Assembly (NCBI GenBank): GCA_030730545.1
Contig: JANQUX010000197.1
Location: 1-6,813, forward strand
Direction of reading: 5' to 3'
DNA from: Maribacter sp.
Lineage (GTDB): Bacteria; Bacteroidota; Bacteroidia; Flavobacteriales; Flavobacteriaceae
DNA length: 6,813 nt
The position numbers and the translations under genes are program-made. Of the stretch, positions 1-6,702 are shown piece by piece. Each line of letters starts with the position of its first letter. The first letter of the stretch is position 1. Below the pieces are notes generated by a model. The model saw only the letters and a program-made list of their open reading frames with translations. It was not told where the DNA came from and made no database searches.

Positions 1-2
1 GT

Positions 3-116
3 AGCGGTGCGTGGTTGGCGAGCAGGGTGTCCGTAAATTTGGGTGATGACTTCGTGAAAAAGTTCTTGATTTTTATGGTGTCGATACTAGCCGTAAAACT
101 TTGGTTTTACCAATAA
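3..116 (+). CDS. TSUP (TauE/SafE-type) membrane transporter, C-terminal fragment
   Basis: Only the last 37 codons are inside the window; the frame is open from the left edge and stops at TAA 114-116. The peptide begins SGAWLASRVSVNLG, then has a short charged stretch (DDFVKK), and ends in a hydrophobic helix of about 16 residues (FLIFMVSILAVKLWFY). A small-residue GA-x-x-A/G-R motif, then a short amphipathic link, then a final helix ending in a K-L-W-like tail is the usual C-terminus of TSUP permeases, which move sulfite, sulfonates or other small organic anions across the inner membrane. The substrate cannot be told from this piece. It is co-directional with the aminotransferase gene 39 bases downstream, so the two could be co-transcribed. 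The family assignment rests on a short stretch recognised by eye; another multi-pass membrane protein is possible. Confidence 0.6.
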   Translation, partial: SGAWLASRVSVNLGDDFVKKFLIFMVSILAVKLWFYQ

Positions 117-131
117 TTTAAGCAAAATTTG
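100..131 (+). promoter_or_regulatory. Possible Bacteroidota sigma-A promoter for kdnA
   Basis: TTTG at 100-103 is followed 20 bases later by AAAATTTG at 124-131. The Bacteroidota housekeeping consensus is TTTG, 17-23 bases, TAnnTTTG, so this matches in spacing and in all but the first T of the -7 box. Transcription would begin near 138, about 18 bases before the ATG at 156. The -33 box lies inside the end of the transporter gene, and such short motifs arise by chance in AT-rich DNA. It is a candidate only; read-through from the upstream gene is the alternative. Confidence 0.3.
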
Positions 132-155
132 TAGTACAATATAAAATGATATAGC

Positions 156-1349
156 ATGCCAGGTTTCGAGTTGTTTGGGGAGAGTGAAAAAAGTCAAGTT
201 CAAGATGTTCTAGATTCAGGTGTATTAATGCGTTACGGCTTTGACGGAATGCGAAATAACCATTGGAAGGCATTAGAGCTTGAAGCAGCTTTATCGAAAC
301 GAATGGAAACTACATATGCGCAATTGGTAAGTAGTGGTACTGCCGCTTTAACGGTTGCGCTTGCAAGTGCTGGTGTTGGAGCAGGTGACGAGGTGATTAT
401 GCCAACTTTTACATTTGTAGCAAGTTTTGAATCTATTTTGGCTATAGGTGCTATACCCATTCTTGTTGATGTTGATGATACTTTAACCTTGGATCCTGAA
501 GCAGTTGAAAATGCTATCACCGATAAAACTAAAGTAGTCATGCCAGTTCATATGTGCGGTTCTATGGCAGATTTGGGTGCATTGAAGGCTATTTGTGATA
601 AACATAATTTATTGCTGTTAGAAGATGCCTGTCAAGCAATAGGGGGTAGTTATGATGGTAAACCTTTGGGTAGTTATGGTGATATCGGCTGTTTTTCGTT
701 CGATTATGTAAAAACAATAACCTGTGGTGAAGGCGGGGCAATCATTACCAATAATGAAAAATATAAAACGAATGCAGATCATTACTCCGATCACGGTCAT
801 GATCATGTGGGTAACAATCGCGGAACGGAAACGCATCCGTTTTTAGGATATAATTTTAGAATATCAGAATTAAATGCAGCTGTAGGTTGCGCACAAATTG
901 AGCGGTTGGATGATTTCTTATCCATCCAAAAGAAAAATTATACGGTTTTAAGAAATGTCTTATCACCGCTTTCTAATATTACATTTAGAAAAGTACCAGA
1001 AGGGGGGGTGGAGAATTATTCGTTTATCTCTTTCTTTTTGCCAACTACAGAAATAGCAAAAAAAGCGCATACAGCTTTAGGTGAGGCTGGTGTTGATGCG
1101 TGTTTTTATTGGTTTGATAATAACTGGCATTACTACAAAAAGTGGGAGCATTTAACCCATAAAAGATCATTAGGTAAGTTGCCGCAAGAGGTTGTTAATC
1201 AGTTGCCTGACTATTCACAATCGGACTTCTCAAAATCTGACGCATGGATCGGCAGAACCATCTCATGTCTTGTAAAACTAAGCTGGACAGAAGAAGATGT
1301 TGCTGAACGTGCAACTAAAATGAAAGACGTTTTAGAAAAGTTTATTTAG
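156..1349 (+). CDS. kdnA: KdnA-like 8-amino-3,8-dideoxy-manno-octulosonate transaminase (DegT/DnrJ/EryC1/StrS family)
   Basis: This is a 397-residue PLP-dependent sugar aminotransferase of the DegT/DnrJ/EryC1/StrS family. Visible features are SSGTAAL (59-65, cofactor phosphate contact), LLLLEDACQAIGG (152-164, with Asp157 positioned to bind the pyridine nitrogen), SFDYVKTITCGEGGAI (181-196, Lys186 the expected Schiff-base lysine) and NFRISELNAA (233-242). The start MPGFELFG, EDACQAIGGSY, KTITCGEGG, SDHGHDH (211-217), CFYWF..NNWHY (316-326) and KLSWT (374-378) match, from memory, Shewanella KdnA. That enzyme transfers an amino group from glutamate to 8-oxo-Kdo, giving 8-amino-Kdo for lipopolysaccharide. 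Length is normal for the family. The ATG at 156 is favoured because MPGFELFG is the family's N-terminus and an in-frame TGA sits at 147-149. Its usual partner KdnB, an alcohol dehydrogenase, is not in the window. The fold and aminotransferase class are certain; the exact substrate is inferred. A run of seven G (1002-1008) lies in the reading frame. Confidence 0.85.
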   Translation: MPGFELFGESEKSQVQDVLDSGVLMRYGFDGMRNNHWKALELEAALSKRMETTYAQLVSSGTAALTVALASAGVGAGDEVIMPTFTFVASFESILAIGAIPILVDVDDTLTLDPEAVENAITDKTKVVMPVHMCGSMADLGALKAICDKHNLLLLEDACQAIGGSYDGKPLGSYGDIGCFSFDYVKTITCGEGGAIITNNEKYKTNADHYSDHGHDHVGNNRGTETHPFLGYNFRISELNAAVGCAQIERLDDFLSIQKKNYTVLRNVLSPLSNITFRKVPEGGVENYSFISFFLPTTEIAKKAHTALGEAGVDACFYWFDNNWHYYKKWEHLTHKRSLGKLPQEVVNQLPDYSQSDFSKSDAWIGRTISCLVKLSWTEEDVAERATKMKDVLEKFI

Positions 1350-1353
1350 AGAA

Positions 1354-2490
1354 TTAATACTTCACGTATTCTACAATTTCTAATCCGTATCCGACAATAC
1401 CTACGCGTTTCGCTTGGGTACTGTTGGTCATAAGTTTTATTTTATGAATACTTAAGTCATGTAGAATCTGAGCTCCGATACCGAAGTCACGATTATCCAT
1501 TTCTATTTTAGGTGCTTTGTGAACGCCTTGTTTTTGCAATTCTTTCAACTCTTTTAACCTAGAAAGTATATTAAGAGATTCTGAATCTTGGTTGATGAAT
1601 ACGATAGCCCCTTTACCTTCTTCATTAATCTTGTTAAACATATCCTCTAACTTTTCGTCTGGGTTATGTGTCAATGTTCCTAAAATATCATTGTTGATGA
1701 GGGTAGAGTTGATTCTGGTCAATATTTTTTCTTCAGATGACCACGAGCCTTTAGTTAAGGCAATATGAATATGATTGTTTGTAGTCTGCTTATACGCACG
1801 AAGTCTAAATTCGCCAAAACGAGTGGTAATATCAAAATCAATTTCTTTGTCGATTAAGCTGTCATGTTCCATTCTATAGGCAACAAGATCTTCGATAGAA
1901 ACAATTTTAAGATCGAACTTTTTGGCAACATCGACCAATTGTGGTAGGCGTGCCATGGTACCGTCTTCATTCATTATCTCTACGATAATTCCCGCAGGTT
2001 GTAATCCCGCCAATCGCGCAAAATCAATAGCCGCTTCGGTATGCCCAGTCCTTCTTAAAACTCCGCCTTCTTTAGCTACTAATGGGAATATATGTCCCGG
2101 TCTAGCTAAATCATGGGGTTTTGTATCACTCTCTGTTAATGCTATAACAGTTTTAGACCTATCACCGGCAGAAATACCTGTGGTAACTCCTTTACCTCTT
2201 AAATCTACAGATACGGTAAATGCCGTTTCTAAAGGATCGGTATTGGTACTTACCATCATATGTAATCCTAAATCTTTACAACGACCTTCGGTTAAAGGTG
2301 CGCAAATTAGCCCTCTACCATGAGTAGCCATAAAATTGACCGTTTCTGGTGTAGCAAGTTCTGCAGCCGCCAAAAAATCTCCTTCATTTTCACGGTTTTC
2401 ATCATCAACGACGATAATTACTTTACCGGCGCGAATATCTTCAATCGCTTCTTCTATACTATTCAATTGTATTGTACTAAGATCTGTCAT
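1354..2490 (-). CDS. ribB: 3,4-dihydroxy-2-butanone-4-phosphate synthase with degenerate GTP cyclohydrolase II-like domain
   Basis: The 378-residue protein has two domains. Residues 7-206 are a complete DHBP synthase (RibB), which turns ribulose 5-phosphate into 3,4-dihydroxy-2-butanone 4-phosphate plus formate, the four-carbon precursor of riboflavin. Its metal and substrate motif DDENRENEGD (29-38), HGRG (57-60), RPGHIFPL (130-137), RRTGHTEAAIDFARLAG (146-162) and EIMNEDGTMAR (171-181) are intact. Residues about 218-378 follow the GTP cyclohydrolase II fold (FGEFRLRAY at 225-233, GAQILHDLS at 339-347, KLMTNS at 352-357, GYGLEIV at 367-373). They lack its zinc cysteines: the family's SECLTGDVFGSLRCDCG region reads NSTLINNDILGTLTHNPDEK here, and the QEGRGIGL region is also gone. 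This half is therefore unlikely to hydrolyse GTP, and a separate RibA is expected elsewhere. The ATG is 2 bases after the permease stop, so the gene is the last one visible in the operon. It converges on kdnA with a 4-base gap. Confidence 0.93.
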   Translation of the reverse strand: MTDLSTIQLNSIEEAIEDIRAGKVIIVVDDENRENEGDFLAAAELATPETVNFMATHGRGLICAPLTEGRCKDLGLHMMVSTNTDPLETAFTVSVDLRGKGVTTGISAGDRSKTVIALTESDTKPHDLARPGHIFPLVAKEGGVLRRTGHTEAAIDFARLAGLQPAGIIVEIMNEDGTMARLPQLVDVAKKFDLKIVSIEDLVAYRMEHDSLIDKEIDFDITTRFGEFRLRAYKQTTNNHIHIALTKGSWSSEEKILTRINSTLINNDILGTLTHNPDEKLEDMFNKINEEGKGAIVFINQDSESLNILSRLKELKELQKQGVHKAPKIEMDNRDFGIGAQILHDLSIHKIKLMTNSTQAKRVGIVGYGLEIVEYVKY

Positions 2491-2492
2491 GG

Positions 2493-4001
2493 TTAAGAAT
2501 CAACTTTATCTTTTTTCTTAAATATTTTTTTGAAGAAATCGGCTATAAATCCGAAATCCATCATTCCCTTATCCTCTGTGGCTCTTTTGGTTAAAATGAA
2601 CCCTAGTGGCAGCATAATCAACGTAGAAAGCCAAGCACCTAACATTGGGTGTATATTGCCTTCTTTAGCATAATTGCCTGCAAAAACTCCTATAAAATAA
2701 TATATTAGGAAGAGTACTATGGCAATTACCATGGGTAAACCTAAGCCTCCTTTTCTGATAATTGCACCTAACGGAGCGCCTACGAAGAATAAAATAATAC
2801 AAGAGAATGCTAATGCATATTTATTGTGAAGCGAAAGAATATGCATGTTGTAGATTTTATATCGCTTCTGCATTTCTTCTTTTTTCCCACTCACGGTACC
2901 CAATATACTTGTGGTGGCATTTTTAGCGCTACTTAAAATTTGTATCTGTTGCCAATCGGGGAAAAGCATTAATATATTTTCAGTAATGGAGTCTTGTAAA
3001 ACTAAATTTGCCTTTGATTTTTCGGCTTTTATATTAATGAGACTATCTTTTTTAGAAATTGTCTGGCTTTTTGTCGAATCTAGATTTTTAGCAATTAGCG
3101 GTACGAACATACCTGTTCTACTTTCCACATTTTTAGAAAATGCACGTACAACCCGATAATTATCGCCTCGTAATGAATCTATATCTTTCGATAGACGAGA
3201 AATATTCTTCATTTTATCGGTACTAATATCTCTCTCTTCTTCTAACTCGTCATTATTAATTTCAGGTATTTCGATATTCATGGTGTAGGTATCGAAATCT
3301 GCCTGAGCAAAAGGGAATTTCATTTTACTGTCATTGCTCTTAGAAGTAATATCTTCATAGTAATGACCGTCTGTTAATACCAATTGAATAAGGTCAGACT
3401 CTTCGCTACTTATTAATTCTCCCGTTTTAGATTTAATAACGGTGGTGTTTAAGTTGTTTGCAGATTTTCTATGGATAATTACATTTTTAAGAAAACGGTC
3501 ATTATCGCCATACTTCTCATCTACCTTAATGTTCATGCCCTCAAAATCACTAAAAACTCCTTCAGATACTACTGCTGCAGGTTTTACCTTGGCAATATTT
3601 CTACGAAGGTTATATATTTTTCGCTGTGATAGGGGGATGACGTTATTGGCAAAGAAAAAAGTGACTCCGCCTAAGAGGGTCACGAATACGATTAAACTCA
3701 ACATAGATCGTTGCAGCGAAATACCCGATGCTTTCATGGCAGCGAATTCATAATTCTCAGCAATAGATCCAAAAGTTAAAATAGAAGATAAAAGTACGGT
3801 AAGCGGAAGTACTTTTTCAGTAAGATCAGGCATTAAATAAAAGAGGAACTTACCGATAATAACAATATCTAAACCTTTGCCCGCGAGGTCATCAATAAAA
3901 AGCCAAATCGTTTGAAATATGAAGATGAACATCAATATTACAAACGAACTGACAAAATTAAAGACGAACCTTGATAGGATATATCGGTCTAGTATTCTCA
4001 A
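2493..4001 (-). CDS. LptF/LptG family (YjgP/YjgQ) lipopolysaccharide export permease
   Basis: This 502-residue inner-membrane protein has the LptF/LptG layout. Three N-terminal membrane segments (about 12-36, 52-80 and 98-120) are followed by a large periplasmic region (about 121-395) and three C-terminal segments (about 396-415, 420-441 and 453-471). Family signatures are the cytoplasmic coupling helix AENYEFAAMKASGIS (81-95) and FFVGAPLGAIIRKGGLG (405-421). With LptB and a partner permease it would extract lipopolysaccharide from the inner membrane and pass it to the Lpt bridge. Proteobacterial members have about 360 residues; the extra length is in the periplasmic region, which carries a charged, probably helical stretch at 250-345. 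The C-terminus is a lysine-rich tail. The start is TTG at 4001, 5 bases after the lolA stop; it gives MRILDRYIL, the usual family N-terminus, and no ATG lies nearby. Whether it acts as LptF or LptG cannot be decided, so no symbol is given. Confidence 0.9.
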   Translation of the reverse strand: MRILDRYILSRFVFNFVSSFVILMFIFIFQTIWLFIDDLAGKGLDIVIIGKFLFYLMPDLTEKVLPLTVLLSSILTFGSIAENYEFAAMKASGISLQRSMLSLIVFVTLLGGVTFFFANNVIPLSQRKIYNLRRNIAKVKPAAVVSEGVFSDFEGMNIKVDEKYGDNDRFLKNVIIHRKSANNLNTTVIKSKTGELISSEESDLIQLVLTDGHYYEDITSKSNDSKMKFPFAQADFDTYTMNIEIPEINNDELEEERDISTDKMKNISRLSKDIDSLRGDNYRVVRAFSKNVESRTGMFVPLIAKNLDSTKSQTISKKDSLINIKAEKSKANLVLQDSITENILMLFPDWQQIQILSSAKNATTSILGTVSGKKEEMQKRYKIYNMHILSLHNKYALAFSCIILFFVGAPLGAIIRKGGLGLPMVIAIVLFLIYYFIGVFAGNYAKEGNIHPMLGAWLSTLIMLPLGFILTKRATEDKGMMDFGFIADFFKKIFKKKDKVDS

Positions 4002-4006
4002 TAGTT

Positions 4007-4651
4007 CTAATTTCTTAGAATGAAATAGCCTTCACCCTTATATTTAGCTTCATCAAAAGTAAATAAGGTTTTGGACAATGTCTGATCTGTTTTAAAAGAA
4101 TTAACAGTGATTGTCGTTTTTGTACCGTTTTTACCTGTCTCGATTAAATTGTAAATGTGCTTAGTACCCATATCAATACCTAATAACCTCGATTTAATTT
4201 CGGTATCAGAATCAATATGTGTCAATTTTACGTATTGTATTTTTCTACCTTGAATATTCTGTAGAATATCCCAAGCATAATTGTGTCCTTCTCTATAAAA
4301 AGTAAGCATTTTAGAAGGGGTCATCGCATTTTCATCATCAGACTTATCTTCTATAGTAACTTCTTCGTTTTCTGGTACGATAGTGTATACTTTATTGCCG
4401 TCAAAAATTTGTTGAGAACCTAAGTAGTTGAACATGTATTTATTCCCTGCAAGGGTAACATCGCCTCTTGTTTCTTGGTTAATACCTGCATCTGCATTCT
4501 TTAAATCAAATTTGAAGTCTACAAAGATATTGTCATAGCTCTGTACTTTGTTATAAACTTCATCTAATAATGCTTTTGCTTTATCTGAACCTTGTGCATT
4601 TGCAAAGGTTGCGGTAAGCATAATCGTCAAAACAATAATAATTTTCTTCAT
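4007..4651 (-). CDS. lolA: LolA-like periplasmic lipoprotein carrier
   Basis: From the ATG at 4651 this encodes 214 residues. Residues 1-20 (MKKIIIVLTIMLTATFANAQ) are a clear Sec signal peptide with probable cleavage after Ala19 or Gln20. The mature part fits LolA: a helix (AKALLDEVYNKVQSYDNIFVDF, about 25-46), then alternating beta strands with LAGNKYMFNYLGSQQIFDGNKVYTIVP (about 67-93), MTPSKMLTFYREG (110-122), and a C-terminal sheet with TTITVNSFKTDQ..TLFTFDEAKY. LolA receives outer-membrane lipoproteins from the Lol ABC transporter and carries them across the periplasm. An alternative ATG at 4669 would add MNNIKK and overlap the ftsK stop by 8 bases. I prefer 4651 because it gives a standard signal peptide 10 bases after that stop. 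A longer frame reaching 4735 lies inside ftsK and would bury the signal peptide. Sequence similarity within LolA is low, so the call rests on signal peptide, length, fold pattern and position between ftsK and lptF/G. Confidence 0.85.
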   Translation of the reverse strand: MKKIIIVLTIMLTATFANAQGSDKAKALLDEVYNKVQSYDNIFVDFKFDLKNADAGINQETRGDVTLAGNKYMFNYLGSQQIFDGNKVYTIVPENEEVTIEDKSDDENAMTPSKMLTFYREGHNYAWDILQNIQGRKIQYVKLTHIDSDTEIKSRLLGIDMGTKHIYNLIETGKNGTKTTITVNSFKTDQTLSKTLFTFDEAKYKGEGYFILRN

Positions 4652-4661
4652 CTTTTTAATA

Positions 4662-6677
4662 TTATTCATTATCCAAAATTTGTTGAAGGGCAACCATGTC
4701 AGATACATAAACCTGCCGTGCTTTACTGCCTTCAAAAGGACCTACAATGCCCGCTGCTTCTAACTGATCAATAATTCTACCGGCTCTATTGTAGCCTAAT
4801 TTCAATTTTCGTTGAATTAATGAGGCTGAACCTTGTTGTGCAATTACGATAACTTCAGCAGCTTCTCGAAACATTGCATCCCTTTCAGAGACGTTATTAT
4901 CAAGACTCGTGCCAGAATCTTCACCAACGTACTCAGGTAATTCATGCGCATCTGGGTAGGCACGTTGGCTGCCGATGAAATCGACTATTTTGGCTACTTC
5001 AGGCGTGTCAACAAATGCACATTGAATACGGGTAACATCGTTACCTTGTGTAAATAACATATCTCCTCTACCGATTAATTGATCGGCACCTGCGGTATCT
5101 AATATAGTTCTTGAATCTATTTTAGACGTTACCCTAAAAGCTAACCTCGCGGGGAAGTTGGCTTTGATGATACCTGTAATAACGTTTACAGAAGGTCTTT
5201 GCGTCGCAATGATCAAATGTATACCAATTGCTCTCGCTAATTGCGCTAGCCTTGCTACGGGTGTTTCTACCTCTTTACCGGCGGTCATGATCAAATCTGC
5301 AAACTCATCAATCACCAAAACGATATAGGGTAAGAATTTGTGTCCGTCATTCGGATTCAGTTTTCTCGCCTTAAACTTGGTATTGTATTCTTTTAGGTTA
5401 CGTACCATGGCTAATTTCAACAATTCGTACCTATTATCCATTTCAATACAAAGTGAATTCAGTGTGTGAATTACTTTTGTATTGTCTGTTATAATCGCTT
5501 CTTCAGAATCTGGAAGTTTAGCTAAGAAATGACGTTCGATTTTATTGTAAAGGGTAAGTTCTACTTTCTTAGGATCGACCAAAATGAATTTCACCTCTGC
5601 CGGATGCTTTTTATATAGTAACGATGTAAGTACCGCATTTAAACCAACCGATTTACCTTGACCGGTAGCACCTGCCATTAGTAAGTGTGGCATTTTAGCT
5701 AAATCGACAACAAAGGTTTCATTACTAATCGTTTTACCGAAGGCGATAGGCAATTCCATTTCTGCTTTTTGAAATTTGCTAGATGCAATTACCGAGCGCA
5801 TAGATACTATAGATGCGTTTTTGTTCGGTACTTCAATACCTATTGTTCCCTTACCCGGTATTGGGGCAATAATACGAATACCCAACGCCGCAAGTGATAA
5901 TGCGATATCATCTTCAAGGTTCTTAATTTTAGATATTCTAACTCCCGCATCCGGTACTATTTCGTATAACGTTACCGTCGGACCGATGGTTGCCTTAATT
6001 TGGGCAATTCCTATTTTATAATTTTTTAGGGTCTCAACAATTTTGTTCTTATTTTCTTCTAATTCTTCTTGGTTGATGGTAATGCCGCCAGTAGCCCCAT
6101 GAGGATCTAAAAGATCAAGTGTTGGGAATTTGTAGTTACCCAGTTCTAGGGTAGGGTCGAACTCCCCAAAATCATCTACAAGTTTATTGGCAAGAATATC
6201 AATTTCTTCTGGTTCTTCAATGACACTCTCAACCTCCATTGCCAAAGTTTCTTCGGGTTCTGGAGCGGTAATTTCAAAGTCTGACACTTCTTTTTCTAAA
6301 TGCGGAATTTCAGTTTTATGAGTGTAGGTATCTATAATTACAGGAGCTTCTTCTTCTAACGAACGTATAAGTAAATCTTCTTCCTCTTGTTCTTCTTGCT
6401 CTTTCTTTCTGCTTGCTTTTCGTTCTTGGGTTGCTTTGAACTCTGTTGAAATAGCTTCTTTTCTTGATTTAAAGAATGATGAAATTCCTTCAGGGGTTAC
6501 TTCAAAGAGCCTAACAAGAATAAATATGAGTCCGAATACCAATAACAATAGCACCCCAATTTTCCCAGCATAGTCCTGTAAGAAATCGTTCATTTCAAAA
6601 CCAACCAATCCACCAAGTAACGGACTTGAAGTAGCAAAGAAACCTAAGGCAATTGAAATCCATATAACAAATAACAA
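4662..6677 (-). CDS. ftsK: DNA translocase FtsK, N-terminus missing
   Basis: FtsK is a hexameric ATPase at the division septum that pumps chromosomal DNA and activates XerCD dimer resolution. Numbered from TTG at 6677 (671 residues), the protein shows parts of two N-terminal membrane segments (2-14 and 38-58), an acidic Glu-rich linker (90-165) and the motor domain. This carries Walker A GATGQGKS (336-343), Walker B IVLVIDEFADL (452-462) and ATQRPSVNVITGIIKANFPA (491-510). A winged-helix gamma domain follows at about 598-660 (ASLIQRKLKLGYNRAGRII), which reads the polar KOPS sites. Bacteroidota FtsK usually has about 800 residues with four membrane segments, so roughly 100-150 residues are absent. 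The listed TTG falls inside a membrane helix and is only the first possible start codon. The frame is open back to 6761 with recognisable sequence to about 6700 (LKALFKKWIWG), then meets TAG and TAA at 6762-6767. Treat the gene as 5'-truncated at a junction; the motor and gamma domains are complete. Confidence 0.93.
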   Translation of the reverse strand: MLFVIWISIALGFFATSSPLLGGLVGFEMNDFLQDYAGKIGVLLLLVFGLIFILVRLFEVTPEGISSFFKSRKEAISTEFKATQERKASRKKEQEEQEEEDLLIRSLEEEAPVIIDTYTHKTEIPHLEKEVSDFEITAPEPEETLAMEVESVIEEPEEIDILANKLVDDFGEFDPTLELGNYKFPTLDLLDPHGATGGITINQEELEENKNKIVETLKNYKIGIAQIKATIGPTVTLYEIVPDAGVRISKIKNLEDDIALSLAALGIRIIAPIPGKGTIGIEVPNKNASIVSMRSVIASSKFQKAEMELPIAFGKTISNETFVVDLAKMPHLLMAGATGQGKSVGLNAVLTSLLYKKHPAEVKFILVDPKKVELTLYNKIERHFLAKLPDSEEAIITDNTKVIHTLNSLCIEMDNRYELLKLAMVRNLKEYNTKFKARKLNPNDGHKFLPYIVLVIDEFADLIMTAGKEVETPVARLAQLARAIGIHLIIATQRPSVNVITGIIKANFPARLAFRVTSKIDSRTILDTAGADQLIGRGDMLFTQGNDVTRIQCAFVDTPEVAKIVDFIGSQRAYPDAHELPEYVGEDSGTSLDNNVSERDAMFREAAEVIVIAQQGSASLIQRKLKLGYNRAGRIIDQLEAAGIVGPFEGSKARQVYVSDMVALQQILDNE

Positions 6678-6702
6678 CCCCCAAATCCATTTTTTAAATA
6701 AT

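Noticed and set aside
1350..1376. Small hairpin AATAC-TTCAC-GTATT between the convergent ends of kdnA and ribB as a terminator
   Set aside because: The stem has only five AT-rich pairs and no T run follows, and it overlaps the ribB coding end. I cannot support a terminator there.
1922..2323. Plus-strand open frame of 133 codons inside ribB
   Set aside because: It lies wholly antisense to the conserved RibB domain and its Ser/Pro/Thr-rich translation looks like a shadow. The same applies to smaller antisense frames at 233-541, 618-836, 2336-2521, 2911-3159, 3442-3753 and 5776-6021.
4652..4735. Longer start for the LolA-like gene at 4735
   Set aside because: It would lie 73 bases inside the well-conserved ftsK gamma domain and place 28 residues ahead of an obvious signal peptide.
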